The notes under the pieces are model-generated. The model ran no database searches, was not told the DNA's origin, and saw nothing but the letters and a program-made list of their open reading frames with translations. From Clostridiales bacterium (GTDB lineage: Bacteria; Bacillota; Clostridia; Oscillospirales; CAG-272): a stretch of DNA of 64,000 bases. Within the stretch, counting starts at the first letter, position 1; each line of letters opens with the position of its first letter. Location: contig DPGD01000042.1 of NCBI GenBank assembly GCA_003522145.1, positions 34,763 to 98,762 of the forward strand, written 5' to 3'. Below, in pieces: positions 17,222-26,604 of the stretch. The translations under genes were made by a program, and so were the position numbers.

Positions 17222-19234
17222 ATGATCGGAAAAGAATTTTTACCGGTGACCTTGGAAGAGTGCAGAGAAAGAGGCTGGGACAGACCGGATTTTGTCTATG
17301 TGACGGGAGATGCCTATGTAGACCATCCTTCTTTCGGCGTGGCAATTATTTCAAGGGTGCTGGAAAAAGCAGGCTTTCGGGTCGCAATACTGCCTCAGCC
17401 CGACTATAAATCCGCCGCAGAGTTCAAAAAATTCGGAAAGCCCAGGCTCGGATTTCTGGTGACCTCCGGAAACATTGACTCCATGGTAGCGCACTACACC
17501 GTTTCATTGAAGAAACGGACCTACGACTACTATACGCCGGGAGGCGTGATGGGCAAGCGCCCCGACCGGGCGGTGATTGTCTACTGCAACAGAATCCGGG
17601 AGGCCTATGGCGATGTTCCCATCATCATCGGGGGCTTGGAAGCGTCCCTGCGGCGTTTTGCCCATTACGATTATTGGAGCGATCAGGTGCGCCGCAGTAT
17701 TTTGGTGGATTCCAGAGCGGATCTTCTTTCCTACGGGATGGGCGAGAAGAGCATCGTCCGCATTGCAAAGCTTTTGGACAAGGGCGTTCCCGTAAAGAAG
17801 ATTCAGGATGTGCGGGGCACGGTCTATCTGACGGATCGGCAAGACAAGGTGCATTATCCCTTTATCGAGGGCTGTGAATACGATGACCTGAAAACCGACA
17901 AGGAGCTTTACGCCAGAACCTTCGGCATTCAGTACCGGAATCAGGATGCGATTTCAGGCAAGGCTCTCACCGAGTATTACGACCGGAGGATGCTGGTGCA
18001 GAATCCGCCTATGCCTCCTTTGGAGCGGGAGGAGCTGGACGAGGTTTACGGCCTGCCCTATATGCGGGATTGGCATCCGATGTATAGGGAAGCCGGCGGA
18101 GTGCCGGCAATCAATGAGGTGAAATTCTCCATCACGCATAACAGAGGGTGTTTCGGCTCCTGCAACTTCTGTGCGCTGACCTTTCATCAGGGACGGGTGG
18201 TGCGCTCCAGAAGTATGGGATCGGTGGTGAAAGAAGCGGAAGAAATCGTTCAGTTGCCCGATTTCAAGGGCTACATACACGATGTGGGCGGACCCACGGC
18301 CAATTTCCGCTATCCGGCCTGTGACAAGCAGGTGAAATACGGGGTTTGTCCGGACAGGCGGTGTCTGGCGCCCAAGCCCTGCGCCCAACTGAAGGTGGAT
18401 CATAGCGAATACGGGGAGCTGTTGCGCCGGGTGGGGGCGGTCAAGGGCGTTAAAAAGGTCTTTGTCCGGTCGGGCATTCGGTTTGACTATCTGATGTACG
18501 ATCCGGATGACCGTTTTTTCAGACAGCTCGTCAAGGATCATGTGAGCGGACAGATGAAGGTGGCACCCGAGCATATCTGCCCCGGTGTGCTGAACCAGAT
18601 GGGAAAGCCTCCGGTGGAGGTTTATGAGGCATTCCGGGAAAAGTATTTCAAAATCACAAAGGAAATCGGAAAAGAGCAGTATCTGGTGCCCTATCTGATG
18701 TCCAGCCATCCGGGAAGCACCCTGAAGGATGCGGTGGAAATGGCGCTGTATCTGAAAAAATGGGGGTATTCGCCGGAGCAGGTTCAGGACTATTATCCTA
18801 CCCCCGGTACGGTTTCGACCTGTATGTACCACACCGGTATAGACCCGCTGACCATGAAGAGGGTCTATGTGGCCACAGACTATCAGGAGAAAAGGCTTCA
18901 GCGGGTGCTCTTGCAGTACAGCCGCCCGGAAAACCGGGATCTGGTGGAGCAGGCGCTGCGAAAAGCGGGCAGAGAAGATCTGATCGGGTTTGGAAAAGAA
19001 TGCCTTATAAAGCCCGGAAAAGCAGGCGCCGGACAAAAGAAACGGGAAATTGTTCCGGAAAACAAGGGGCGTAAGACGAATAGCCGACGCAACGGCAGGA
19101 CCGGGACGGTGGAGGATTTGACGGGAATCAAGGGTTCAAAAAGAGACTTCCGGCAAAAAAAGCCGCAGGTTTCCCCGGCAGGGGATTATAAAACACACAA
19201 AATAAGCAGAAAAGGAAAGGGTTTATCCAAATGA
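17222..19234 (+). CDS. ygiQ: YgiQ-family radical SAM protein
   Basis: 670 aa, the usual length. The N terminus FVYVTGDAYVDHPSFGVAII is characteristic of YgiQ. The radical SAM cluster motif is GCFGSCNFC, Cys310/314/317. After the barrel a basic, low-complexity tail (about 600-670) ends the protein. The reaction is unknown; members use a 4Fe-4S cluster and S-adenosylmethionine in the cytoplasm. GGAAGGAG lies close before the ATG. Its stop overlaps the start of the surface protease gene as ATGA, an odd pairing since the products act on different sides of the membrane. Confidence 0.93.
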   Translation: MIGKEFLPVTLEECRERGWDRPDFVYVTGDAYVDHPSFGVAIISRVLEKAGFRVAILPQPDYKSAAEFKKFGKPRLGFLVTSGNIDSMVAHYTVSLKKRTYDYYTPGGVMGKRPDRAVIVYCNRIREAYGDVPIIIGGLEASLRRFAHYDYWSDQVRRSILVDSRADLLSYGMGEKSIVRIAKLLDKGVPVKKIQDVRGTVYLTDRQDKVHYPFIEGCEYDDLKTDKELYARTFGIQYRNQDAISGKALTEYYDRRMLVQNPPMPPLEREELDEVYGLPYMRDWHPMYREAGGVPAINEVKFSITHNRGCFGSCNFCALTFHQGRVVRSRSMGSVVKEAEEIVQLPDFKGYIHDVGGPTANFRYPACDKQVKYGVCPDRRCLAPKPCAQLKVDHSEYGELLRRVGAVKGVKKVFVRSGIRFDYLMYDPDDRFFRQLVKDHVSGQMKVAPEHICPGVLNQMGKPPVEVYEAFREKYFKITKEIGKEQYLVPYLMSSHPGSTLKDAVEMALYLKKWGYSPEQVQDYYPTPGTVSTCMYHTGIDPLTMKRVYVATDYQEKRLQRVLLQYSRPENRDLVEQALRKAGREDLIGFGKECLIKPGKAGAGQKKREIVPENKGRKTNSRRNGRTGTVEDLTGIKGSKRDFRQKKPQVSPAGDYKTHKISRKGKGLSK

Positions 19235-21144
19235 AGAAAGTTTTTGCACTGACTCTCACAATTCTCCTATTGCTTTCGGCATTTACTTTTGTGCCGTTTG
19301 CAGACGACGATGAAACCGAGTTGCCCAAAGCGGTAACGCTGATGGGCACAGAGGACCTGCCGCCCATCAGCAACCAGGGCTCGGTGGGTTGTTGTGCTTC
19401 TTCCAGCATTACATATATGCAGTTTACCAATGCAGTATCCAGATATTTGCGCACCAACTATCCGGAAATGGCGATCAATCCCTCATCCGGCGAGTTTTCG
19501 GAGATTTTCTCCCCCAAATGGACCTATGACTTCGGCGGCTCCGGAACGGCGTGGGTCTATAATGTTCTGATGGAGCACGGAGCGCTGACCATGGACAAAA
19601 CCATGTTCGGCGTGAAAAAGCTCCCCAATGAAAAGCCCTACCGAGTCGACGACCCCAAAAAGCCCAATGCATTTTTGGAAAGTGCGGTCCGTTGGGACAT
19701 TTCCGAAGGCCAGATGGAGGAGGCGCTGAACATCCGTCTGAAGAATTTTGAACAGATCTGGATCAGAAAAAACACCTTCAGCAACGAGAACGGCAAGATC
19801 AATCTGACACAAACCGAAGTCGGGAAAAATCTGCTTGAGAAAATCAAAGCGGCCGTGAATGAGGGCAATGTGGTGGTGACCGGCGGCTTCTCGTCCTCCT
19901 GGACCTATGTGGACCAGATCACCGGCAAGGGCACCCTTGCCCAGAGCTTTGCCGAAACCGCGCTGGTCTGCGGAAGAGGAAGCATGAGCGGCGGACACCA
20001 GTTGGCCATTGTGGGATATGACGACGAGATCACCTGCCGGTATCAGGGACAGACCCTGAAGGGCGCATTTCAGGTGGCCAATTCCTGGGGTACAGGCTGG
20101 GGGAACGACGGTTGCGTCTGGCTGATGTATGATGCGCTGAACGAGGAATCAGAGTTTGCCGAGCTGAATTTCAGCGACCGGGTGTATCCGATAGACCAGT
20201 TCTGCTTTGTGGATTGGAAAACCGACATTGAGGTGGGACTGCCGTCTCTGTATGTGGAGATCGAGGTCAGCGCCAAGGACCGGGAAGCTGTGTCGGCAAT
20301 GCTCACAACGAAGAGCGCCGACAACAAGGTCAAGAGCTATATTCCCTATCTTTTCAAGAACAGCAAATATCATGGAAAATACCAGCTTGACGGTCTGAAC
20401 TATATCTATATGACTTTTGACGGAACAACGGACGGGGATGCCAGCAAGGCGATCTTCTCGTTGGATTACAGAGATCTTTTGGATGCCGAGACCGTTGCCA
20501 CCGACCAGTTCGGTGTGACCATTACCACCAAGGAAGAGGGCGTGATCCTGCACTCTCTGAAGCTGAAGAACAATAAAGGAGAAGTGATTGCCGAAGTGGC
20601 GCTGTCCGAAGAGGGACAAACGCTTCAGTCGTCAACCTCCCTTTGGTTTGATAAAAGCCTTTGCAATGTGACCATTCCCGCTTCGGACGGTTCCACCGGC
20701 CTTCAGATGGAGGAAGTGAACGCTCTTTATGCCAAAGACAGCGAGATCACACTGGATTATACGCTTATCGAGGGCTATACCGATGAGAACATGAAGGTTA
20801 CCATTTCGGACGGAACCAAAGAGACGGAGATTCAGAGAAGTGCCGACGGAGTGTTCAGAATTCCGGTGAAGAGTTCTCTGACCGTTAAGGTGGAGGGTGT
20901 GGAGCAGGCTGCAGAACCTACACCGACACCCACACCCACTCCCACGCAGACGCCCACGATTTCCCCGACACCTACTCCGGATTCAACGCCGGCATCGACA
21001 GAAGCTTCATCGTCCTCGTCCGTACAGACTCCCGGAGAAGAGGATAAAGGAGTTTCCCCGGTAATTTTCATTGTGCTGGGAGCGGCGGTTGCTATTGGGG
21101 TTGCCGTAGCCGTAGTGCTGGCAGTGAAAAAGAAAAAGAAGTAA
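19231..21144 (+). CDS. Membrane-anchored papain-like (C1) cysteine protease
   Basis: 637 aa. Signal peptide at 1-24. A C1 peptidase domain at about 33-320 has Gln49, Cys55 in NQGSVGCCASSS, His256 in GGHQLAIVGYDD, and Asn284 in VANSWGTGWG, so the full catalytic set is present. Trp after the catalytic Cys is replaced by Ala. A beta-rich region at about 340-560, possibly substrate-binding, is followed by a Thr-Pro linker, a membrane helix at about 609-632 and a KKKKK tail. It should degrade or process proteins at the outer face. The ATG overlaps the ygiQ stop, but AAAGGAAAGGG gives it its own ribosome site. Confidence 0.85.
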   Translation: MKKVFALTLTILLLLSAFTFVPFADDDETELPKAVTLMGTEDLPPISNQGSVGCCASSSITYMQFTNAVSRYLRTNYPEMAINPSSGEFSEIFSPKWTYDFGGSGTAWVYNVLMEHGALTMDKTMFGVKKLPNEKPYRVDDPKKPNAFLESAVRWDISEGQMEEALNIRLKNFEQIWIRKNTFSNENGKINLTQTEVGKNLLEKIKAAVNEGNVVVTGGFSSSWTYVDQITGKGTLAQSFAETALVCGRGSMSGGHQLAIVGYDDEITCRYQGQTLKGAFQVANSWGTGWGNDGCVWLMYDALNEESEFAELNFSDRVYPIDQFCFVDWKTDIEVGLPSLYVEIEVSAKDREAVSAMLTTKSADNKVKSYIPYLFKNSKYHGKYQLDGLNYIYMTFDGTTDGDASKAIFSLDYRDLLDAETVATDQFGVTITTKEEGVILHSLKLKNNKGEVIAEVALSEEGQTLQSSTSLWFDKSLCNVTIPASDGSTGLQMEEVNALYAKDSEITLDYTLIEGYTDENMKVTISDGTKETEIQRSADGVFRIPVKSSLTVKVEGVEQAAEPTPTPTPTPTQTPTISPTPTPDSTPASTEASSSSSVQTPGEEDKGVSPVIFIVLGAAVAIGVAVAVVLAVKKKKK

Positions 21145-21158
21145 ATGTGCAGAACACA

Positions 21159-21358
21159 GGAGGTGTAAAAAAGCTCAATGAGATTTTTTACACCTCCGAT
21201 GACATTGGTCCTGACGGCTGAAAGCCGTTATTTTGCCGCAGAATTCATCTGAATTTTGAAAAAATGAAGGGCCAAAACGACCAAGATCGCACCGGAAATG
21301 CCGGGATTCCGACCGGCATTTTTGAGGGGCTGTAAAAAATCGAATTTTTTACAGCCCC
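21159..21358. repeat. Family P hairpin element, copy B
   Basis: A 200-bp element with the left hairpin GGAGGTGTAAAAAA / TTTTTTACACCTCC (21159-21197), then GATGACATTGG, GACGGCTGAAAGCCG, TTTGCCGCAGAA, ATGAAGGGCCAAAACGACC and AATGCCGG / CCGGCATT. The right hairpin is GGGGCTGTAAAAAAT / ATTTTTTACAGCCCC (21326-21358). It has the same orientation as copy A and sits directly after the protease gene. Confidence 0.85.
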
Positions 21359-21398
21359 TTTTCAAAACACAAAATACCGGGAAAGGCGGAGGGGTTTT

Positions 21399-22118
21399 AT
21401 GGAAAAATTTCAGGAGTTTGAGCAGATGGTGCGGGAAAGTCGGAGAGTGGTGTTCTTTGGCGGAGCAGGCGTTTCCACCGAAAGCGGAATACCCGATTTT
21501 CGCTCGGAGAACGGACTGTTCAACCGGAAATATGACGATCCTCCCGAAACCATTCTGAGTCACGAATTCCTCTTTTCCCATCCGTCAAAATTTTACAAAT
21601 TCTATAGGGAGCAATTGCTCTGTCCCCAGGCTCAACCCAATGCCTGCCACCGGAAGCTGGCGGAAATGGAAAAAAAGGGGTTGCTCTTGTCAGTGATCAC
21701 ACAGAACATCGACGGACTGCACCAGGCGGCGGGAAGCCGACGGGTATGGGAGCTGCACGGTTCGGTCAAAAGAAACCATTGCGTCCGGTGCGGCCGATTT
21801 TACAAAGCGGAAGAGCTGCCGGAATATGAGGATTATCCGAAATGCGCCTGCGGCGGCATGATTCGGCCGGATGTGGTGATGTACGGGGAAGCCTTGGACG
21901 AAGAGGTTCTGGACGGCGCCATAGAAGATTTGCAAAGAGCCGACCTGCTGATTATTGCCGGCACCTCCCTGCGGGTCTATCCGGCGGCAGGTCTGATCCG
22001 GTATTTCGGCGGGAACAAATCGGTGGTGATTAACAAAACCTCCACGCCGGCAGATGAAGACTGCTCCTTGGTGCTGAAGGCACCGGTAGGGCAGGTCTTT
22101 GAACGGCTGAAAATCTGA
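21399..22118 (+). CDS. cobB: NAD-dependent protein deacylase, sirtuin family
   Basis: 239 aa Sir2-type enzyme that removes acyl groups from lysine using NAD. Seen: GGAGVSTESGIPDFR (NAD binding, residues 21-35), TQNIDGLH (101-108), catalytic His120 in WELHG, the zinc site Cys128, Cys131, Cys149 and Cys151 (CVRC...CAC), and AGTSLRVYPA. All catalytic residues are present. A Gly-rich site GGAGGGG lies before the ATG. The prfA gene follows after 19 bp, then a MATE transporter, so the three form an operon. Confidence 0.94.
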   Translation: MEKFQEFEQMVRESRRVVFFGGAGVSTESGIPDFRSENGLFNRKYDDPPETILSHEFLFSHPSKFYKFYREQLLCPQAQPNACHRKLAEMEKKGLLLSVITQNIDGLHQAAGSRRVWELHGSVKRNHCVRCGRFYKAEELPEYEDYPKCACGGMIRPDVVMYGEALDEEVLDGAIEDLQRADLLIIAGTSLRVYPAAGLIRYFGGNKSVVINKTSTPADEDCSLVLKAPVGQVFERLKI

Positions 22119-22137
22119 GAGAAGGGACTGAAAGCCC

Positions 22138-23202
22138 ATGATGGAGAGACTGAAAGCGGCCATGGAGCGCTATGAGGAGCTGGGCGCACTTTTGGGGCAG
22201 GGAGAGATTCCTGCAGGCAGTGAGCGTTTTCGGACGCTGATGAAGGAGTACAGCGACCTGACCCCGCTTTGCACCAAGTATACCGCATATAAAGAGGCCC
22301 TGCAAAGGATTAAGGAAGCGGAGGAACTGCTTTCCTCCGGCGACCGGGAGCTGGAAGAGTTAGCCAAGGAGGAACTGAAGGAGGGCAAGGAGGAATGCCG
22401 GACTTTGGAAGGAGAACTGCGGACAATGCTTGTTCCCCCGGATCCTTTGGACGGCAAGAATGTGGTGGTGGAGATCCGGGCCTGTGCCGGAGGAGAGGAG
22501 GCGGCGCTGTTTGCCGCGGACCTTTACCGGATGTATGGCATGTATGCCGACCGGAAGGGACTGAAGGTGGAAAAAATTTCGGAGAATCCCACGGAATTGG
22601 GGGGCTATCGGGAGATCGATTTTCTGGTATCGGGGCAGAATGCCTATTCCTCCTTCAAGTTTGAATCGGGGGTGCATCGGGTACAGCGGGTGCCTGAAAC
22701 CGAATCGCAGGGCAGAATTCAGACCTCCACCGTGTCGGTGGCGGTGCTGCCCGAGGCGGATGAGGTGGAGGTGCACCTTGATCCTGCCGATATTTCCTTT
22801 GAATCCTGCAAAAGCTCGGGTGCCGGCGGACAGCACATCAACAAAACCGAATCGGCAGTGCGGCTGACCCACAAACCCACCGGGATCGTGGTGGAGTGTG
22901 ACGAGGAACGAAGCCAGTTCAAAAACAAGGAAAAGGCGTTGAAGCTTTTGAGAGCCCGACTTTTCGACATCAAACAGCGGGAGCAGGACGATGCCATTTC
23001 CGGTAAACGCCGGGAGCAGGTGGGCAGCGGCGACCGGAGCGAAAAGATCCGCACCTACAACTATCCCCAAAGCCGGATCACCGATCACCGCATCGGACTG
23101 ACGCTCTATTCCTTGAGCGACCAGCTCAACGGAAACTTGGACCCCATCATTTCGATACTTGCCGCAGAGGATGCGGCGAAAAGACTGACGGAACAGCCAT
23201 AA
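22138..23202 (+). CDS. prfA: Peptide chain release factor 1
   Basis: 354 aa, normal length. Recognises UAA and UAG in the ribosomal A site and triggers peptide release. Seen: the GGQ motif (residues 230-232 in SGAGGQHINKTES), the surrounding SAVRLTHKPTG stretch, and the C-terminal helix region with YNYPQSRITDHR-like sequence. The start MM is preceded by a modest ribosome site. It shares a transcript with the sirtuin gene 19 bp upstream and the MATE pump gene downstream. The usual prmC neighbour is missing. Confidence 0.97.
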   Translation: MMERLKAAMERYEELGALLGQGEIPAGSERFRTLMKEYSDLTPLCTKYTAYKEALQRIKEAEELLSSGDRELEELAKEELKEGKEECRTLEGELRTMLVPPDPLDGKNVVVEIRACAGGEEAALFAADLYRMYGMYADRKGLKVEKISENPTELGGYREIDFLVSGQNAYSSFKFESGVHRVQRVPETESQGRIQTSTVSVAVLPEADEVEVHLDPADISFESCKSSGAGGQHINKTESAVRLTHKPTGIVVECDEERSQFKNKEKALKLLRARLFDIKQREQDDAISGKRREQVGSGDRSEKIRTYNYPQSRITDHRIGLTLYSLSDQLNGNLDPIISILAAEDAAKRLTEQP

Positions 23203-23226
23203 CCGCCTAAAAGAAGGACAGAACCT

Positions 23227-24645
23227 ATGGATCGCAAACAAAATGAAAAATATATCCGGATGACCACCGCACCGGTAAAGGGGCTGATCGTGCGTCTGGC
23301 GATTCCCACTATGATCAGTATGCTGGTGACCACCCTGTACAATCTGGTGGACACCTATTTTGTGGGACAGCTGGCGGATACCAGAGCGACGGCGGCAGTA
23401 ACGGTTTCCTATGCACTGATGAACATTATTCAGGCGGTTGGTTTTTTCTTCGGGCAGGGGTCGGGGAACTATATTTCCAGAGCCTTGGGCAATAAGGAAG
23501 CGGAAAAATGCCGTAAAATGGCGGCGACCGGCTTTTTGGGTGCCCTTCTTTCGGGAACGCTGATTCTGGTGTTCGGGATGATTTTTGCCGAACCGCTCGC
23601 ACTGCTTTGCGGCTCGGAGAAGGACGCACAGTCCCTTGGCTATGCCACCGATTATATGCGCGTAATCCTCATCGGTGCACCGGCGATGTGTTCCTCCCTG
23701 GTGCTCAATAATCAGCTGCGTTTTCAGGGAAATGCCACTTTTGCAATGGTCGGACTGTCCTCCGGAGCAGTCATCAATGTGCTGTTGGATGCCCTTTTGG
23801 TTCCCAGGTACAAGGTTTTCGGTGCGGCGATTGCCACGGTTGCTTGCCAGTATGTCAGCTTTTTTGTTCTGCTTTTCTGTACGAAATTCTTAAGTGATAA
23901 TCTGAAATTTTCCATAAAGGATGCAAGCTTCCGACCTTTTTATCTGAAGGAAATTTTCAGGGGCGGCTTTCCGTCGCTCTGCAGACAGGGAATTGCATCG
24001 GTGATGAATGTGTCGCTGATGCACTGCTGTGCCATTGCCGCAACGGCCCAGCAGACGACTTCGGTTTTGCAGGCGGCCTTCGGCATTGTTTCCAAGCTGA
24101 CCATGTTCATCTCTTCCATGATGATCGGCTTCGGACAGGGTTTTCAGCCGGTATGCGGCTTTAACTATGGCGCCGGAAGGTATGACCGGGTGCGGGAGGG
24201 CTTCCGGTTCTGCGTTGCGATCACAGCGATTTTCTTAACGCTGATGTCGGTGGCATTCTTTATTTTCAGTTCTCCGGTGCTTTCCTTCATGCAGAGGAGC
24301 AGTGAGGACGGAGCGGGCAGAGAGGCGGTGAATATCGCCGTGAAAATCCTGCGCCGACAGCTGATTTCTCTGCCGCTCATGTCCTTTGTGGTCATGAGCA
24401 ATATGATGCTCCAGACCACCGGCAATGTGGTGGGCGCTTCCGTGCTTGCCATGGCACGGCAGGGGCTGACGATGATCCCGGTGATGTACCTTTTTTCCTG
24501 CACGCTGGGGCTCAATGGGCTTGTCTGGGCACAGCCTTTGGCGGATGCGCTGGCTTTCGTCATTTCCGTTCCGTTTGTGGCGGCACTCTTCAAGAAAATG
24601 AGACTGAAAGAGCGGCGGCAGACCTTGGAGACTGCGACGGAATGA
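23227..24645 (+). CDS. MATE-family efflux transporter
   Basis: 472 aa membrane protein with about 12 helices in two pseudo-repeats. The first begins with IPTMISMLVTTLYNLVDTYFVGQL, a typical MATE segment. The second contains FGIVSKLTMFISSMMIGFGQGFQPV, whose FGQGFQP is a family signature. Such pumps export drugs or metabolites using a sodium or proton gradient; the substrate cannot be told. AAGGA precedes the ATG. It is last in the cobB-prfA-MATE unit and is followed by a strong terminator. Confidence 0.93.
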   Translation: MDRKQNEKYIRMTTAPVKGLIVRLAIPTMISMLVTTLYNLVDTYFVGQLADTRATAAVTVSYALMNIIQAVGFFFGQGSGNYISRALGNKEAEKCRKMAATGFLGALLSGTLILVFGMIFAEPLALLCGSEKDAQSLGYATDYMRVILIGAPAMCSSLVLNNQLRFQGNATFAMVGLSSGAVINVLLDALLVPRYKVFGAAIATVACQYVSFFVLLFCTKFLSDNLKFSIKDASFRPFYLKEIFRGGFPSLCRQGIASVMNVSLMHCCAIAATAQQTTSVLQAAFGIVSKLTMFISSMMIGFGQGFQPVCGFNYGAGRYDRVREGFRFCVAITAIFLTLMSVAFFIFSSPVLSFMQRSSEDGAGREAVNIAVKILRRQLISLPLMSFVVMSNMMLQTTGNVVGASVLAMARQGLTMIPVMYLFSCTLGLNGLVWAQPLADALAFVISVPFVAALFKKMRLKERRQTLETATE

Positions 24646-24656
24646 TAGAAAAGGTC

Positions 24657-24690
24657 AAAATCCGATTGAAAACATCAATCGGATTTTTTC
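24657..24690 (+). terminator. Terminator after the MATE gene
   Basis: AAATCCGATTGA / TCAATCGGATTT with a 5-nt loop and T-run. The A-rich flank makes it potentially bidirectional. Confidence 0.9.
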
Positions 24691-24726
24691 AGTATCCGGT
24701 GAAATTCAGGTTTTTTTCAAAGTATC

Positions 24727-24755
24727 TTGACGAAGAAACAAAAGTATGCTAAGAT
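24727..24755 (+). promoter_or_regulatory. Promoter of the discoidin-domain lipoprotein gene
   Basis: TTGACG (24727-24732), 17-bp spacer, TAAGAT (24750-24755). Confidence 0.75.
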
Positions 24756-24799
24756 AGAATCAGTCAATTGAAAACTGTTCAAAATAAGGAAGGAAAGAT

Positions 24800-25903
24800 A
24801 TGAAAAAAATGATTGCATTGCTGTTGGCGCTTCTGGCGGTAGGAGCTTTGGCTGCCTGCGGTGGGGCATCCACTTCGGGCATTACTCCCACAGTCTCGCC
24901 CAGCACCGAAACCGGCAGTATTTCGTCCCAGACAGATTCCTCTACACCGGGGGCCTCCACGGCCACCCCTTCTGTCCCGACTTCATCCCAAGAATCGGGT
25001 GCGACCACAGGCACACTCTCTCCTGCAACCGAGACATCCACACCCGCTACCCCGTCCACTCCGACTCCGACTTCCACGCTCACGCCCACACCGATGGAGG
25101 AGAAGATTGTGGCGGTTTATAAAAGCGGCGATGACGAAATCAAGGCGGAAGGAACCGATTCGGTGGTTCTGAAGCCCACCAAAAAACCGGTCGCAGGGGA
25201 CACCATTACCGTAACCGCACCCACCAACTATTTGAAGGTCAAGCATTCTAAGTTCGGCGAGACGATTCTTTATCTGCCGGATAAGATCTTCACCTATGTA
25301 CATCAGAGCAATGCAAGCGTGTATATGTCCTCTTTGGTGTTGAATAAGGCGCTGACCCTGACCTTCTCAACTCCTACGGAGGAGGAATTGGCCGCCAAAA
25401 GAAATCTGGCCCTGAACCCCTACGATTTCGCCACGGGAAATGTGGGCTTCCCTCACGCAGCCAGCAACAATGTGTACGACCAGAGCGGTCAGTTCATTCC
25501 CCGGAATGCCATTGACGGCGTTGCCACCAACAAGGGACACGGCAACACGCCCTACCAGTCCTGGGGGCCCAAAGCTACGGTGCTCAAAACCGACTATTTC
25601 ACCATCGATTTCGGCAGAGCAGTAACCATTGATTCGGTGGTGCTCTATCTTCGTGCTGACGGCTTCGGCGGAAGCAACTCTCACGACGCCTATTTCAAGG
25701 AGATCACGCTGGAGTTCTCCGATGGTTCTTCGGTGACGGTCAACCCGACCAAGACCGCCGATGCCCAGACCTTTGATTTTGATGCCGTGACCACAACCTA
25801 TGTGAAGCTGACCGGTTTTGTTACCGACAAAACCGATTCCCAGGGCTGGGCGGCTATCACCGAGATTCAGGTAATGGGTTGCGAGGCTGTCGGAAACGAA
25901 TAA
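24800..25903 (+). CDS. Lipoprotein with F5/8-type C (discoidin) domain
   Basis: 367 aa. A lipoprotein signal peptide ends at LAAC (Cys20), and a Ser/Thr/Pro-rich linker spans about 22-100. A middle beta region (about 103-190) is followed by a discoidin-like domain at about 195-365, with RNLALN, YDQSGQFIPRNAIDG, SWGP, FTIDFGRAVTIDSVVLYLR and YVKLTGFV. Such domains usually bind carbohydrates at the cell surface, so a role in glycan attachment is likely but inferred; no catalytic domain is present. It has its own promoter and terminator. GGAAGGAAAG lies before the ATG. Confidence 0.8.
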   Translation: MKKMIALLLALLAVGALAACGGASTSGITPTVSPSTETGSISSQTDSSTPGASTATPSVPTSSQESGATTGTLSPATETSTPATPSTPTPTSTLTPTPMEEKIVAVYKSGDDEIKAEGTDSVVLKPTKKPVAGDTITVTAPTNYLKVKHSKFGETILYLPDKIFTYVHQSNASVYMSSLVLNKALTLTFSTPTEEELAAKRNLALNPYDFATGNVGFPHAASNNVYDQSGQFIPRNAIDGVATNKGHGNTPYQSWGPKATVLKTDYFTIDFGRAVTIDSVVLYLRADGFGGSNSHDAYFKEITLEFSDGSSVTVNPTKTADAQTFDFDAVTTTYVKLTGFVTDKTDSQGWAAITEIQVMGCEAVGNE

Positions 25904-26035
25904 AATGCATCGGAGAGCTGCTTTGCCCCAGGGCAGAGACAGCGCCGAGAATGTTTGGAACGGAAATATTCCGATGGGGCAATGGGTCAGGAAGCCCGGT
26001 TGTGAGAAAGTCCGTTCCGAAAAGGATTCATAACA

Positions 26036-26085
26036 GAAAACCCAGACAAAGTCGAGTGTATTTCCTTGATTTTGTCTGGGTTTTC
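26036..26085 (+). terminator. Terminator after the discoidin-domain gene
   Basis: A perfect 15-bp stem: GAAAACCCAGACAAA (26036-26050) against TTTGTCTGGGTTTTC (26071-26085). It lies about 130 bp past the stop and can work in both directions. Confidence 0.8.
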
Positions 26086-26134
26086 CTGCTCCTCTGTTCA
26101 TTTTTTCGGCAGGCGTTCCTTGAAAATGATTTTT

Positions 26135-26271
26135 AGGCTCTGCAAAGGCATCCCCGCACAGCGGGGAAGGGCGTTTCTGCTTCAGACTTTGCCGCAAAAT
26201 GGCCTGAATCCCGCCGCCGAAGATACTTTGTATATTTGAATATTCAGATATTTAGATATTTAGATATTCAG
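26135..26271. repeat. Family E element, diverged copy E3
   Basis: Shares with the copies at 41759 and 46116 the blocks ATCCCCGCAC near the start, GGGCGTTTCTGC with CAGACTTTGCCGCAAAA in the middle, and CCGCCGCCGAAGATACTTTG and GAATATTCAG near the end. The ends are worn, and the terminal 8-mer is repeated four times (26240-26271). The rest of the 25904-26490 interval holds no gene that I can support. Confidence 0.6.
26240..26271. repeat. Four tandem 8-bp repeats
   Basis: ATATTCAG, ATATTTAG, ATATTTAG, ATATTCAG in direct tandem at the end of the diverged family E element. Probably slippage products. Confidence 0.85.
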
Positions 26272-26490
26272 AGATTCCTTTTTGCAGTCCTTTTTTGAAG
26301 GGGCTTCGTTTCGGCTTGGGAGAGGTTCCACGGAAGAATAGATGCGCTTCTACGGGAGCAGTGAGATTTCGCCCTGCAAAATCTGCGGGCAGCAGTGTGC
26401 AAATTGCATAATACTGCATTTTGAAATGACGGATTTTGCGGTGGATATTCCAAAATCCGACCGTTGGAGTAAAAATTCTGAAAAAACCTC

Positions 26491-26519
26491 TTGACAAAAG
26501 AAGAGAATGCAGATATAAT
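26491..26519 (+). promoter_or_regulatory. feo operon promoter
   Basis: TTGACA (26491-26496), 17-bp spacer, TATAAT (26514-26519): a consensus promoter, as expected for a gene set held down by a repressor. Confidence 0.9.
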
Positions 26520-26526
26520 GATCTTG

Positions 26527-26542
26527 GTTAGCGAAAGCTAAC
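26527..26542 (+). promoter_or_regulatory. Metal-repressor operator 1 (feo)
   Basis: GTTAGCGAAAGCTAAC, a perfect inverted repeat 8 bp downstream of the -10, so it covers the transcription start. It fits the TTAGN6CTAA pattern typical of DtxR/IdeR/MntR-type metal repressors. Confidence 0.75.
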
Positions 26543-26560
26543 TACTTTTTGGGCGATTGG

Positions 26561-26574
26561 TTAGCGTATACTAA
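26561..26574 (+). promoter_or_regulatory. Metal-repressor operator 2 (feo)
   Basis: TTAGCGTATACTAA, the same TTAGN6CTAA pattern, between operator 1 and feoA. Confidence 0.65.
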
Positions 26575-26604
26575 TTAAAGAATTGCCCGGAGGAAGGAGA
26601 GAAT

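Noticed and set aside
26240..26271. CRISPR-like array from tandem repeats
   Set aside because: Repeats are 8 bp in direct contact with no spacers, and no cas gene is present.
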